From contig NC_092582.1 of the NCBI RefSeq assembly GCF_037975245.1, positions 15,455,077-15,519,076 on the forward strand: a stretch of DNA of 64,000 bases, given 5' to 3'. The notes under the pieces were generated by a model. That model did no database searches. It was not told the origin of the DNA and saw only the letters and a list, made by a program, of their open reading frames with translations. Origin of the DNA: Apostichopus japonicus. Lineage: Eukaryota; Echinodermata; Holothuroidea; Aspidochirotida; Stichopodidae. The position numbers were made by a program, and so were the translations under genes. Positions 37,302 to 52,300 of the stretch are shown piece by piece (positions within the stretch are counted from its first letter, which is position 1; every line of letters starts with the position of its first letter).

Positions 37302-40300
37302 TGTTTTGTCTTTAAAGAAATTTCAGAATGTAAATTTCTTTTCATGTATAGTATGAACTTAGTTAATATATAGCCCTAACATCATAAATTCATGTTAATT
37401 TGTTACCCGTAGTGAAATTGTTAATGACATAATGTCAATTATAAATGATCAAATAATAAGTGCAACTGGTACCTAGAAGAAAACCATTTAGTATATTAAA
37501 AAAAAACACCCTTATGGTATGAAAAAAAAAGTTTAATGTAATATATATAATATAGTTGTTGAATCAGACATACAGTATTGTATGTTTATGTGTTACAAAT
37601 TTTACTTTAAATTTCCTAGAATTTTCTGTCCATATTTGATAATTCCTACTTTTGGACATGTCATAAACGGTGAATATCTAGGCAATTTTATGTAAGAAGT
37701 CAAAGCACACTTGTCTTGTTTTAAAACAGCTTGTTGCAGGTCAGTTAAATTAAAATGTACAGTATGCATGCGGTAGGCCTACATTCACTACATTGAATTC
37801 CAAGTTTACTATGTTACAACTCAGTTACTGTAATTATTCAAGTACACCTCAATACTGCTCATTAAATGTAAGATCTTCCAAAAAATTTGCAGAGAAAACT
37901 GTCATGCTGTCGGGACATGAAACTACCCTGATTTCTGCTTGAAAGTTTTGATAACCTCCTGAATCATAAAGTATGTGTGTAAGATGCATTGTTAACTTAA
38001 TTTTTTATTTAACTGTCTATGACGGTCTACTATTGATAACATCACACAGTGTGCATCACAGCTGTTACAGTTGGCTGCCAGTATCTGTTTACTTTAAGGG
38101 TATGTCTACATTACTCAGAATACTGTATGTACAGTATATGTACATGTATGCATTGTTTCATTTAGAATTCTGTATTATAAAACCTTTTGACATTTTGTAT
38201 TAAAGCCTGTAAATTGTAAAAAAAATATTAAGCTATAACTGCAGGTGACTTCAGGGACTAATTTAGTATTAACATTTTGTGTCACAGTTTTTAAGTTGAA
38301 CTGAATTTTTTAACAGGGCTATAAAATACAGTTTGTTTTTTACATGTACAAAAACTGTGTACTATATACAATTAATTTAACCATTTTTTGCATAGATCTT
38401 AAGCAGTTTGCGATGCGATACAGGTGAAATTATTCCCTGGACCTTTTGAGCATGCATGCAAGTTTACTTTACAGTCTGAAATGAGATGGAACATGTATGG
38501 GGCCTCATGTGAAGTAGGGAAGGAGGGGGTGAGAATGAAGTGGAGAAGGAGCGGGTGAGAATGAAGTGGGAATGTGGTGGCATCTGGGGAGGAGATGCCT
38601 GTATGGTCATTCTTCATCACACACTTGTTCAAGACATTCAAAAATTATGAATGTTCATTTGCATTCAGAATTTATACTGTATTCAATTTTTAAGGTGTTT
38701 TCAAGCAATACCAACATGATTTACAATATGGACCAGAAAGACATCACACAATAGGCTACAGTACCAGGGAGGAGTTTCAAATTTTGTGTCCACAGGCTAC
38801 AGTACAGTTTTGAATGCTCTAAACTTTGTCTTATAATATATTCGGATTACCTAAGTAAGTGCAAAACAATAGCTACACATCTTTGCACTGGTATGGCAGT
38901 TTGTCCAAATGAATTATTGCCTGCAATGATATTGCACAGTTAAAGCCAACTCCCTGGCATTTTCAGATCATGGGAAGCAACCGAGGATACTAAAACACAT
39001 GAATGCATATTTATACAGTACAGTGTGAATTATAAAAAACAGGCTAATTATTAATTGTATAGGCTATTGTACACCAACACAATGTATATATCTGTGTAAT
39101 AACTTGCAAAGATGACCAAGGTGAAATACTGTACATAGCAGTGACATAAACAAAATCTCCTTATACCAACTCAACACACCTACAATACCCACTGTTAGCT
39201 GCATAATATTGTTTAATAATATATATCTGATTTTATTCAGGTACTTTACAACCCCGTCAGTGAACTTGGTGCTCGTTTCTATCAGCAAGATGTGCTAGAA
39301 TTCTTCAGATTCACCGACATCAGGATAAACCTCGTCAAGCCTGGTAGCTCGGACGCCGGTAGAGATTATTTCGCTGTGGCTGACTGGAGCGTGACTGGAC
39401 ATTGCCTCTGTTATGGTCACGCAGAAAAATGCATTGGTCAGGTTAGTTTGATTTAAATATCTGAACATTAGTATTAAGTTACTTTGAATACTTCCTTCCG
39501 CACCTGCTTACGGTCCTATCTATCACTTGGTAGAATGAGAGTGCAGTTGATGTGTGGAAACAGGTAAGTGTATGCTTTACTGGCTTACCTGTCTCCCCAC
39601 AACCGTGACTACAGTCATCTAGTAACCTTTTAGCACTACTGACCGGTCAATGACCGTCCTTCTCATGCTACCACCCATGTAGTGTCTAGAAGTGCCCTCA
39701 TGTAAAAGAGTTTTTTTTTTAAATTGCTGGAATTGGTAGCCTTCTGTATGACCATTGCTTGAAAATGTTCAACATATATTTCCGTCAATTTCTCAATAAG
39801 TAGCCATTTCAATTTGGAATTTTTTTTGAGCAAGTTTTTCTTCCCAGGTCGCCCCTTTGTTTCAGCAGCCTGGGTGTCCAAACCTAGAAAGGTTTGGAAT
39901 GTTATTGCCATTGGTCACTGAGGAATACCAGTACAGTATATCTCATAAATATTACAGTATATGTAAATCAGTGTTCCCTATCATCCCTAACAGTAGAGTA
40001 CTGTATTGTTCTGTTAGTCCGTAACACTACTGTCTATGTGTTATATCAGTAGTAGTGTACAGTGGTACATACTACATACATGGGCTAGTACTTTAATACC
40101 CTATCCCATACAGATACTTATGCCTACCTGTGTCCATACATGTGTTACATACTCATACATAAATTACCAACAGAACTATGCACACCTGTTCCATACCCTC
40201 TATGTGTTACATTGTTTACCCTTAACTAGGTTATACGATCTGTGTAACATTTTGCCCCCCCCCCTACTTTATCATTCAAGTACTAAATGATTGCATCTTC

Positions 40301-43300
40301 GAAGTAAGGGATATAATTGCTTTCATATTGATAAATTTCTCTTGTCTGACATCATGGCTCATTGCCAATTTGCATAATTTGCATAACTTTGATATCTTCC
40401 TCATTCATTTCATTCAAGAACGAGGCCAGTTGTGTGTGTGAACATAACACCATGGGTCAACATTGTGACCAGTGTAAACCCCTTTACAACAACAAGCCTT
40501 GGGAAGCAGCTTTTATGGGTCACCCAAATGAATGTGAAGGTCAGTTAAAAGTTAAACTGTTCACTTACTGTAAAGACAAAATTTTTTGTTCAATTTTACT
40601 GTGTCAACTTCTTATTCACTAACAGAGCGAGATTATGGAAACAACGAGTGGAGAACAACAATGTTGTTGTAGAACATGCACTTTAAAAGGGATACAAAAG
40701 TCTAAAAATTAAAAAAATTATATATATTTATGTGATAATTAATATGTGCAAAATGACAAAAGTTACTTCACTCCCGGTTCCAGATTGTGGTTGCAGTGGC
40801 AGATCGACCTCTTGCACTTACAACGAGGTCAAAGGTTATGGAGTTTGCGATAACTGTACAGAGAACTCCACGGGGGAAAAGTGCGACCATTGCATCGAAG
40901 ATTTTTTCATAAATCCTGGAACTGGAGAAGCAGACCCCTTTTGCATCCGTAAGTCATCTTTAAGAGATGGGTCCGTATCACGTTGGACATTCAGAATTAC
41001 TAGTCTCCTTTACAGTCCTGTTTCGTAAATTGTTTTCAAAATTCATCATTTTTGCACTGGTATTGTAACGAGTACAATTAAAAATATTTGTCGATACCTG
41101 AAAACCTTGAAAACATGATTTTTCATGTTAGAAATGTTTGCCATCTTAAGTGTATTGGTATTCTGACTGGTATTCTTCAAGTTGTTGTGCTAACGAACCC
41201 TGTGTATAACCATTTTCTAATTTTGTAGAATATATAAAAAATATTCTTCAATAACAATCACAATTCTTTATGAAGGCAAACACATTTAAAGGAAAAAATG
41301 GATGCTTTTATGACCCTTGACTATAACAATCTCTTGTTAAATTATGCAATTATTCGCTATTATTTCTATCCTTTCTCTTTGTTAATGGCAGCTTGTAATT
41401 GTACCGCCATTGGGATTGTCCCTGGATCTGTGTGCAACGAGACCCAGGGGCAGTGTGTGTGCAAAGAGAACGTACAGGGACGCCAGTGTCATGAATGCAA
41501 AGACTCGTATTATCAACTTGACCGGAGCAATGCTCAAGGTTGTCAAAGTGAGTGGAATTGTTTCTTGGTTTTTTTCTCTCCCCCCACCCCTTGTTTTCAT
41601 TTTTCAGTAACTTACTAAAACTAACAACCTAACCTGTTAATGATATTAATTTTAAATAGTTCACTGTAATTTCAACACAATTATTGTCTTTGTTCTTTTA
41701 ATAAGTTCTCAAACCATGAAATTAATATTCCGATACTCTGCGTTTGAACCTGAGCAAGAAACCACTAAACGCATCTGTCAGTTGTCTTGTTAAATTACTA
41801 AGTACTACAATCCTCTTCAGGATTTTGTCATTTTTTTTCCTGGAAGATGTTTGAATGAAGGAGTGACATGGTATGGTCATATGAGGTAGAGGTAGCGCCA
41901 GTAGGGGGGTTTGAGGGGGGCTACAAGAAAGAGCGTTTTGATCTTTCCGACTTTGACATATGTGGTGTGCATGTGTGTATTACATAAACTGTTTGGCATC
42001 ATTCTGCTAGACAGTAAATGTTTACAAACTAAACACTAGCCAATGGTAACAAGGAATGGAATGGAAAAAACTTATTTTATGACACTAAACAGCCACTCAT
42101 AACTGTACATGAGATTCAAACAACCTTGTAACTCAGAGGTGGGGGGTTAGGGGGATGGGGGGGTGTAACCAAGGGTGAAACAAAAAGTAAACAGATTGGA
42201 CTGTTTTTACTCTTAAGGTATAAAGCTAACAAATGTACCTTCCTTTGGACTTCTTTCCACTTTCGACCACTAAAATAATCTCTGAATTGCAAGCCATTCC
42301 ATGAATTGGACAAGTCTTGTTGGTATTTGTCGTTAAATGATGGTAGGATCTTAAGAAAACTTACAGTACCCTCATTTGCTATGACAGGGGATGATTCCAT
42401 CTCTCCTAATCATTTACCTGGTTCACCAAAGGTCCTTAGCTCTCATCGCCTTCTTCAATGCTACCATAGCAACAGTCTCCATTGCAACAGTTCTACCATA
42501 GCAACATATAATAATGGAACAATGCCAGAGAAGTGTCAGTCTGCAAATGTCACGAACGACAATTTCAATAGACCTCAACATATTCCTTTCTTGTTTCACA
42601 CCTGGTGCAGGTTTCATTAAATTCAGTCCAAAGCCTCCTGCTATGTTAACAACGACTTATACTATATTACATTGATTATAATTATAAATTTATGCAAATT
42701 TGTTTCTGCAAATGATTGAAAATTTTGTATTTTCCTGGTACAGTGTTTGATAAATATTTTATCAGCCTTTCATCAACATTTCTTGGTAAAATTAATCATA
42801 ATCCATATCAGTCTACTGTGTGTTCATCATAGTCGAACATGTTGACGTCCCATGAACTATTTTTACAAGGATGGATATGAATAAATGAATTAACTTCGAT
42901 CTTAAAAGAGTCTCAAATTTAGATATTGTCACCATGTGGTGATCGATTTTTCAATATTTGAATATATATTAAGTAGATACTAAATATCTGTTATATAACC
43001 TGTTCTGTATCGCTTCATTTTCTTAAATTTCAGAGCTCTAGATTTGAAATCAACTTAGTGACTCATGCTTAACCCATATATTAAGTATAGAATCAAGTAT
43101 TTAGTGTATCAAGATTTGAATCAAGTTTTAATATGTCAGGTAATGAATCAGGTTATAGTATATCAAGTATAATTTAATATTTGTATATTTAAAAAAATGG
43201 AGTATTTTATGAGTGAAGTATTTCATATTGCATCAAGTATTGAATCAAGTATTTGACATTCAAGTATTTTATTTTTATACATCATGTATTTAAATATACA

Positions 43301-46300
43301 GTAAAGTATTAAGATATATATGACTTATTTCAGGGAATGAAACTTGCATTGTATAAATCAAGTATTGAATCAAGTAGTTAACCCAGAGGTTTATAAACAA
43401 CTGAGGCTCTACCTACTTAACAACTGTTAATGAAGAGTTTTGTCCTCCATGAATAATTTATTTCTTTTCAAAATTATTTACAATGCCGATCAAAATTCCA
43501 GTATCTGAGCAAACGCTGCGTACTCTGTAATCATTGTGGAAATTATGTTATTTATTTTTTGATTTCTTGATTAATGAACATCCTCATAAGCAAACTTGCT
43601 GTCCCGGATGTGTAACTTAACCCTGGTCGTTGGTAACTTGTCACGCCTACACACCAAAGTGTGCACAATTCAAACAATCTCTCCTGGGGCACCACAGTGC
43701 ACCACAGCCACGTGTCCCCTGGGGGACTTCCCATAGGGTGCAGCCACAAACCGGCACACGCAACTATATTTACAAGTCACCTCACAACCCCATTTATACA
43801 CCTGGGTGAAGAGAGGCAATGGAGATAAAGTGCCTTGCCCAAGGACACAACGCAGTGATCTGGCCAGGACTCGAACCTGTAATCCTTAGATCACAAGTCC
43901 ACTGCCTTAACCACTTGACCACAACGCCCTACTATTAAAGTGATGAAAAGTGCTTAATACTCAGACATTGTCAAACTTAAAAGGGGCTTAAAATATGAAT
44001 TGACTTTACTCCTCACTTACCTGTCTTCTCACAACAAATGCACTATCACTCCACCGTGTGTAGAGTACCTGGTTAAATCATAAAAAAGATAATAGTATTA
44101 GGAAGCAATATTGCATGCTTTAGATGTAACTGGCGATACTTAAATGTCCATGGATGAAACTAGTAATTGTTTTAATAGATGCTTCATAATTGTAATATCT
44201 GAGAAATGTTGAAACATTCTGTAAGCCATTATTTCATTTTATTCTTTTTGTTTTCTCATTCTCTGTTTTCTCATTCTCTTTTGTTTTCTCATTCTCTTTT
44301 GTTTTCTCATTCTCTTTTGTTTTCTCATTCTCTTTTGTTTTCTCATTCTCTATTGTTTTCTCATTCTCTTCTGTTTTTTCTCATTCTCTTTTCGGCCAGT
44401 GTGCGACTGTGATACTAGAGGCACTGACGGAGCACCCAACTTCTGTGATAAGCTCAACGGTCAATGTATCTGTAAGACCAACGTGGAAGGAATTAGATGT
44501 GATCTGTGTAAAGTAAGTAGTACATCTAGGCAGGCCTAGATATTTCACAATTTTAGCAAATAGGTGCATAAAACTGTTGCTGGTTGAAATCAAAGGCAAC
44601 TTTGTCGTTAAACCCAACTTCCTTTGCTAATTTTTGATTTCAAATGACAAAGGAAAACTTTTTAATTTTTTTTAAAATTGAACTTGTCTTGAGCAGGGTT
44701 CCCTTTTATGAATGGAAATATGAAATAAAATCCATTTCCAAGCCTGGAAGAGACAAACAATATAAGAGCAAAAAATGATATGTAGAGAAAAGTCATCTAC
44801 AAAGCAGAGATTTTCTAAAGTTGTTTCCATCTAAATAATCCTTCTTCCTCCCAAAAAATTTGCCCAAAAAGATGTTAAGCCATACTCGAGGAAAATGGTT
44901 ATAGAATTTTGTAATGTACTTTAATGTTTCTTGTCATCTTGCAAATGCAAGTGCACATAAAGAATTTGTTAACTTCTGGAATTAACATGATCACAACCTT
45001 GAGAGAAAGTGTCACTTTTTGCACCAGCAGCAAGCACGACCACAAACCAGGGAGGCAGAAAATACATTTTTTTGATAGATTTATTAACCGCTTCTTACCT
45101 ACTGTGCATGTGTCCCTTTGAATTCATAATATATAATTTTATTAAAAACCCTATACTTTATTCTTAAACCTTTTTTGGCCCCTTTTTTTTTTGTAAAGTT
45201 TTCTTGCATCTTACAAGTATCCATCAGTGAACCCATTTTAAATATAAGGTCTGTGAATTGTTCTTTTCCAGCCCGGTTTCTTCAATCTCAGCTTAGCCGA
45301 TCCGGACGGGTGTACCCCGTGCGACTGTAACGGTGGGGGAGCCCTCAGCAACACCTGTAATAACCTCACCGGTCTCTGCGACTGTAAGATGAACATCGGC
45401 GGGCGCAGCTGTGACGTGGTCGATCGCGGGTTTTACGTTCCCCTCTTGGACGGAATCAAAATAGAAGCTGAACTGCTCGACACGCTACAGGTGAGTTGTA
45501 AGCTATTGGTATAATGTTTCCTCGTTCATTTCAGCCAATTACTTAAAATTAAACTAAAATAAGGTTTCAAGTTTAATATAATATTTTAAAATTATTTTTC
45601 CCTAATTAGTGGATCTGCATCCATAGCAATTAATTGAGTTGGTAGGAATAATGAAACGAAACTTATGATTGGTTTATTTGGAATAAATGGCAGTATTATG
45701 ATCACCCGTATAAGGAGAATATAACAGAACGATATCAAGACTTAGAAACAAGTGAAACCATTTTATTGATAAAAAAAAAAAGAGAAAAAAACCCCCAATA
45801 CAATGCCATTGCAAGCTTATATACCTATATCTGTTATGCCTTGTCTTAGACTTGCTTAAGTCTTTGTGCTTACATATAAAAGATCATTGAAAAATGTAAT
45901 CTAGCCCAATCGATAATCATTTTTCTTACCAGCTGTTGTGGGTAGATTTTATTTGGTCATTGTTAACATAGCCTATCACATTATTTCAAAGCCTAGGCCA
46001 AAGTTTGTGCTATGTCTCCCGCAAGAAATTCGGAGCTAATTTTTGGCAGGAAAAGAACTTGTAATCTTTCGTCACAACTCCTAACATGTTTGGGGTCTGA
46101 TCTTCACCTCTTCTTCTCTATAACAGATGGCCAGTCTTTTAGAACGACCCGAGACGGCGATGCCCAAGAGTTCGGGCAGAGGGCTGCTGTTAGTTCCTGC
46201 TGCGACATCACTTACATATCCATCGATGACGGTGCCAAGGACTCAAAGATATGATATCGTTGTACGCTACAGTGTAAGTACAAATACTGCTGTATTAGTT

Positions 46301-49300
46301 ACCATTGATGGATTGATGAAAGTACTGACATAAATCAATTTTTTTGATATCAGTATGTATACAATCCTGAACTCAGATATGAAAATATGTTATGCAAAAG
46401 AGTTGACATTTGGGCTCAGTGCAAAAGGGATTAAGAAGCATCGTTTCAGGTAACATATAGTACTTTAAGGGTACCATGGCAACAGTCGGAATACTGAGGG
46501 GCTGCAGCTTCCTGCAGCCAAGCTGCATAGGACTTGTGCTTTGGATTTGAAAGTTTATTTATTTATATTTATTTTTACAGACACCCTCTATTTCTAGCAA
46601 CAACCGGCTATCCCTATCAGCACCTGGCAACACCATCTCCTACAGCTGTGCTGGGAGCGGGAGCATTCTGGAGCCTCCGCAACTCACCTTTGATTTAAGT
46701 GAAACTACAAACCTGAGTGAGTTTTTGTATGAACTGTAAATGTGGTTTGTCACACTGACATCAGCGTTGGGCCAGTAAAACTCCCTTTTGGGAAGATGAT
46801 AGGCCTACCACTATTTTTTTTTGGTACCTCTAAGGTGATGGAGAGCGATACCAATTTAATATTTTCACCTTCTTAGTTACAATTAGTCGTCCACCAGACC
46901 ACCTTTAAAACTAATTTTGGTTGTCCGAACAGAAATTTGCTCGTCTTGGGGAGCACAACATTAAATATTTTCCCTCCGTGAGTCATTACCAGTAATCATC
47001 GAAGGCTTATCAATTGAAGTGGCTGGATTACCAAGTCTAGCACACTGACCATTAAGTTGACATTAGGGTCGACAAACAACACTAATTGACAGATAGTAAG
47101 TGGTGCACAAATAAAACAGCGTAGAAAGTCAAATCAACAAATTTGATTTTCAAATAACTGCTTAAAGTTTAGGTAGTGATAGCCACCACTTACTCTTTTA
47201 TGTCTTTAACATCTTCTTTCCTCGTTTCGAGGAATATAAATGAATATTTATCAACCATAATTGTTTGATGCAAAATAAGTTATGAGGTATTTTGTCAGTC
47301 GTTTCACTCTTTTAGTTAAATAATATCTGACCGATGAAATCTGAACGTTTGAAGCAAGTGTTCTGTGATATCATCAGTACCCTACGGAAGGAATTTAATC
47401 AGTTTACTTTAGTTTCATTATCTCGAAAAGAAGTGTTCGCTTACGCACTGCGTCAAAAGCAGGACAGACAGGCTGCGTAGGATGTAATTTTTTTTTTGTG
47501 TGCAGTGCTGTTTCACGCTGCTGTTGAGCGGAGATAATCTCTGTTGTTTGTTATCTATTCAGCCTTGCTGTAGGGGATTCTTTAGCACTGCAATTTTTTT
47601 TTACATACTATGTAATATTTTTTATGACTATTGAGTGCCTATCAGAGGTTCAGTAATTTCATTCATTGGTCATTTCCATTGAAAGAATATATTAAGGTTT
47701 TTAAAAAACCTTTTCCTTCTCGTTGTTTAACAATTCACGAAATGTACAATGAATAGACATGTATAAATACAGAGAAATGTTTCAGGGGCATGTGTGAAAA
47801 GTTTAAATTTCACTTAAAACTCTATGTTTGACATAACAGGTGCTGTCAGCATTGGTCAAGCCTGCTTGGCTGCTGGAATAGTTTACGAACCAAATTTTAC
47901 GGCCGGTGCCAGCCTTGGGAGTGGTCTAGCTATAGATACGGTAAGTTGAGACAATTCACCTTGTATTTTATTCTTACCAGTTTTAAAAATGAAATATTTG
48001 TGATATTAATTTAAGGTATTCTACTTTTTCCAGTACTTTGGACTTGTTCTCCCTAGAGAAACTGCAGATCGACTTTTGGTAGCCTTGAACAGTAAACACA
48101 ATTTTTCATCACTTTTAGTCCAACTTTAGTAATTATATGATATCTTTGATAGGTTTCTCAACACTTTGATGCATAGACACTGTTTGAACATCAATCTTCA
48201 TTACATGCAAATTGGATTTTTAACTTTTTTTGAAATTTAAATTTTTTTGAAATTTTATTATTTTATTATTTTATAATTTTATAATTTTATAATTTTATAA
48301 TTTTATAATTTTATAATTTTATAATTTTATAATTTTATAATTTTATAATTTTATAATTTTATAATTTTATAATTTTATAATTTTATAATTTTATAATTTT
48401 ATAATTTTATAATTTTATAATTTTATAATTTTTTTTTATTATTATATTTTTGTACTTCAAAGAACTTAAACTATTTGGAAGGACGCTTGACTAGCCAAGC
48501 TTTTGAATTATAAGCTGTTATCGGTTGTTAGTATTAAATATTTGTGAAGATCTATGTCGAAACTCATAACAGTTGCATGGGGCAACCGTTGAGTTTTTGT
48601 CAGAACGACACATTGTGAACCAGTCCTGTATCATCAAAACAATATATTTTAATATTTATATAATTTTGGTTAATTGTTTGTTGTTTCAGTTTGTGTTTCT
48701 ACCAGTCTTGGCAGACCTGTCTGTGTATGCTGAGAGTGGTAATGAGAGCTTATTTATAGAGAGTTGTTGGGAAGATGCGAAGGTTACCGATGGCGTGCTT
48801 CGAAGCGAGGGAAACTGTTCAAAGGTTGAATTTGCAGTTATGGCTGAGCTGTATAATGGTGCTATAGGTAAATATAACTGTGCCTATTATACCAATACAC
48901 CCAGTAGTTGGGACAATTTCTTTTCTTGTACTTTAACTCTCATCTCCCGCTTCAAAGCACTCATACTGACAGTATGAGCAGTATGAATACCATGTTTCTA
49001 TCGGAGAAAGGTTAGGAACTGTTTGTACTGTCAGTATAGGTGCTTTGAAGCATGATATGAGAGGACAGTATAGAGTGGTATCAGCATTAGGAAATTGTCC
49101 GAACTAGCCGACCAGTATTGTTTATATGAATATTCATTACCCTTAATTATTCGTATGTGTCATACTACTTTCATATGATTGTTTACTTTCTTCTCAAAAC
49201 CCTCTGATATCTGGAGATTAACTTTGCTTGTCAGTCTTATAAATTCTGAAAAGAGCAAAGAAACAGGATTCAGTCGCGTAGCTCTTTGGTCACTGGTTTA

Positions 49301-52300
49301 GTATTTTTAAATTATTTTTAAATTATTATTTTTTTAAATTTGTTCATGTCCTAGTCAGTATCCATTTTCCATTTCATTCACTTATATACACATCAGCAGT
49401 ACTTTCTCTTGAAGTCCTTTAAGTGCTACTTTCTGGCTTGTATCCAATGAAATTAGTGTGTGACCCCTGGTTTACACAGTATGCAAGGTGTAGTGACTTC
49501 TGACTAACACACTAAACCAGAGAAATAGCTGTAAAGGGACGGCCACCAACTAAGGGCTGGACAACTCAATTGGCATTCGAGTGTAAGACATGTAATCCTG
49601 AGTTCACTACTTTAGATCCGGCTCTAGGCAAACTTTTCTTTGCTTTTTTATGCAAATTTTTTCATATCATAATACAGTCAACTTTCCATTGTTCATTTAC
49701 TCATATCTTAAAATTCTTGATGATCAGATGAGTACCTGCATGTTCTTATTGTACTGCATCAATAACTGCTAGGAAATGGCTAACAAAATCTTGCTAGATA
49801 TTAAGATTCTTATTCCGAGGGCATGAAATTGGGCACAAAAAGAAAAAAGAATTTTGCCTTGGGAGAGGTTTTAGGCTTTTAGGTTTTATAACAAAAAGTA
49901 AGTCTTATTACTCTTTCCCTTCAGGATGTACGTGTAACGTAAGTGGATCCAGCAACTCGTCCACGTGTGACCCTCTCGGAGGTCAGTGCGACTGTCTCCC
50001 CGGTGTGAGTGGACGGGAATGCGACTATTGCTCTGCTTATCATTATGATTTTATGCCAGGAGTCGGTTGTCAAGGTAAGTCTTACAGTCAAGTTTGACTA
50101 TCTCTTAGATTTTAGTCAACGACAGAATCGGGGAGAGTTGTTGACGTTTGGACAATGTTCCTACTTTAAAACCGTTGGGGCTTGTTTGTTGTAAATTAAA
50201 TATGGCGGTGCTTCCATAAGAAGGGGATTGCACAGAGGAGGGAAAAGAACATAAGTGTACCTCAAAAGAGGGGAAGCAAAGAGTTGGACCTTCTTGCCCG
50301 ACACACCCCTTATGACAGACTGAAATCTAATAAAGAAAAAAACGTTTGGAAGAAAGAAAAAAGGCTCATAAGAATCACATACAAAGTTTGAGGTAATGAA
50401 GGTTAACTTGCATGAAAGCAGTCATGAAAATGTTGAGGGATATTTTTTGCACCATCAATGCATACGCTCTCTTGTTCGCAGTCTTTGCAGTTCCAGCACA
50501 ATATAGAAGTATAAAATAAAAGAGATGGGTGCTAGTGGAGGGGTGGTGGGTTGGAGGGGGTGTGAGTGAAACCACTATATGATGGATGTGCTTAGTTTAC
50601 AAGCTAAGGAGGCAAGGGAAGGAGGAGGTGAAGTGAATGGACATATTTATGCCAGCAACTGGAAAAGATATTTCAGAATGGGACCCCTCAATGCTCTAAG
50701 AACTGGTTACTTCCCACTTCAAGATGGACATAACTAGGTTGGGTATTAGAAGGTTAAGAGAGAAGGGAGTGAAGAAATGGAAAAATGGGAAGACAATTGA
50801 CACAGGTCATATCTTACTGCAAATTACAAATGATTGGTAATTTATAAAACAATTGCAGTAGATATTGATCCACAGCAAAATCCATCTATTCCTTTGAAAT
50901 GTCATGATTAATGTACAATTTCTTTTAAGATGTGAATTAAAATTTAGATGAAAGTCTTATTGCAGACACGTAAATCAATTTGGCAGGATTGAAACATTTC
51001 GTCGCTTCAGGCTTAACTCTTTCTGACTCTTTGAATCGTACTAAGTCCTGTGTAATGTTTTGACCTCAGAGAGTCATTAAGCATTTTATTACTTTCAGAT
51101 GAGTGAGTGCCAAAGAAACATGTCAACCATAACATTTGTCTCCTGTTTTATAATAGATATTTTTGCAGATTCTTTTTCTGCTACTGTGTCATATGATTCT
51201 GAAATGTTTTATCCAATTGTTACATAATATGTCCAAACAAAGCCACATCTGTAAAATGAACCCTAGTGTCCTACTTTCATCTACTCTTTAATTCATCATT
51301 TCCAATCGTATAGCATGCAACTGTGATCCGTTCGGTTCTCAAGAGCAGAGCTGTTACCTGAGTGGTGGAGTCTGCGATTGCAAGGCTAATGTAACGGGAG
51401 ACAAATGCGATCAGTGCTTACCAGAGCATTATGGTCTTACCTCTGGTAAGTAGATTGAATCTCTCATATCAAGTACCAGGTATCAAGTACCAGGTATCAA
51501 GTACAATATAACGACTACCATATATGAGATTTCGTCATGGAATTTCCCAACTTTTACATTTATGGGGGGTTTGATGATGGTCATTATTTCTGTGGAGCTT
51601 GTTCTTCTAACCAAAACTGTTTGAAATGAGTTGGCAACTGTATGACTTCTGCTAACAGTAGATGTTACTACTTACATATTGTACAGGCCTAAGCTGTAGC
51701 CTATTCTATCCAATTATGTCCAGTGTTAACTTAATGATGACTGCTACTTTTGTAAGATTGCCATGGCAACTGTTTGAAGAATCTGGTTTAAGGCTGTCTT
51801 ACTCTAACTTTGAAAAGTATTCCTGTTCCTATGTTGACAGAAGAAAATACTCCAGTATGTTTTAATAGGAATTTAGCATTTAGAAGAGGCAAATTTATGT
51901 CAGGTATACATCTGCTGGGAATGTCTAGAATCATATGCAGGGAATTGTCTTAGTTTGGTTTAAAATTAGAAGGTGGGTTCTGAACCTTACTGGATGTTTT
52001 CTGCATATCTTGTGGTTTGTTTAACTATGTCATTGAGCACCCTTCTTAAAGTCTTCCATTTTCCCTTTATCAATATATTATGAAATTTTGAGGAGAAAGG
52101 ATTATTTACCTCAAATTTTTTGTAGGTCCCTAACTGAAACCTGGCACTTGGCTTTATGCTGTAAACCCCCAGCCCCCCTCCCCACCTTGTCAGGCTTGGC
52201 TGTCAGTAATCTAGATATTCTACTGTTACATTCAGAGTATTAATTGATAGGGTAATTAACTAACATCACAAAATAATGATTTCTTTCCCTCTTTTATATA

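Larger units (their letters stand above)
41548..44399 (+). repeat. intron 5: SINE, CAAGTATT repeats, pyrimidine minisatellite
   Basis: 2.85-kb intron. Degenerate copies of ATCAAGTATTGAATCAAGTA are scattered over 43080-43380. A SINE lies at about 43560-43930 and a minisatellite runs to the acceptor (both listed separately). An ORF at 42306-42620 shows no laminin features and no exon borders. Confidence 0.7.

Noticed and set aside
42306-42620. 104-codon ORF in laminin intron 5
   Set aside because: No LE cysteine pattern and no fitting splice phase. LE3 and LE4 join directly without it.
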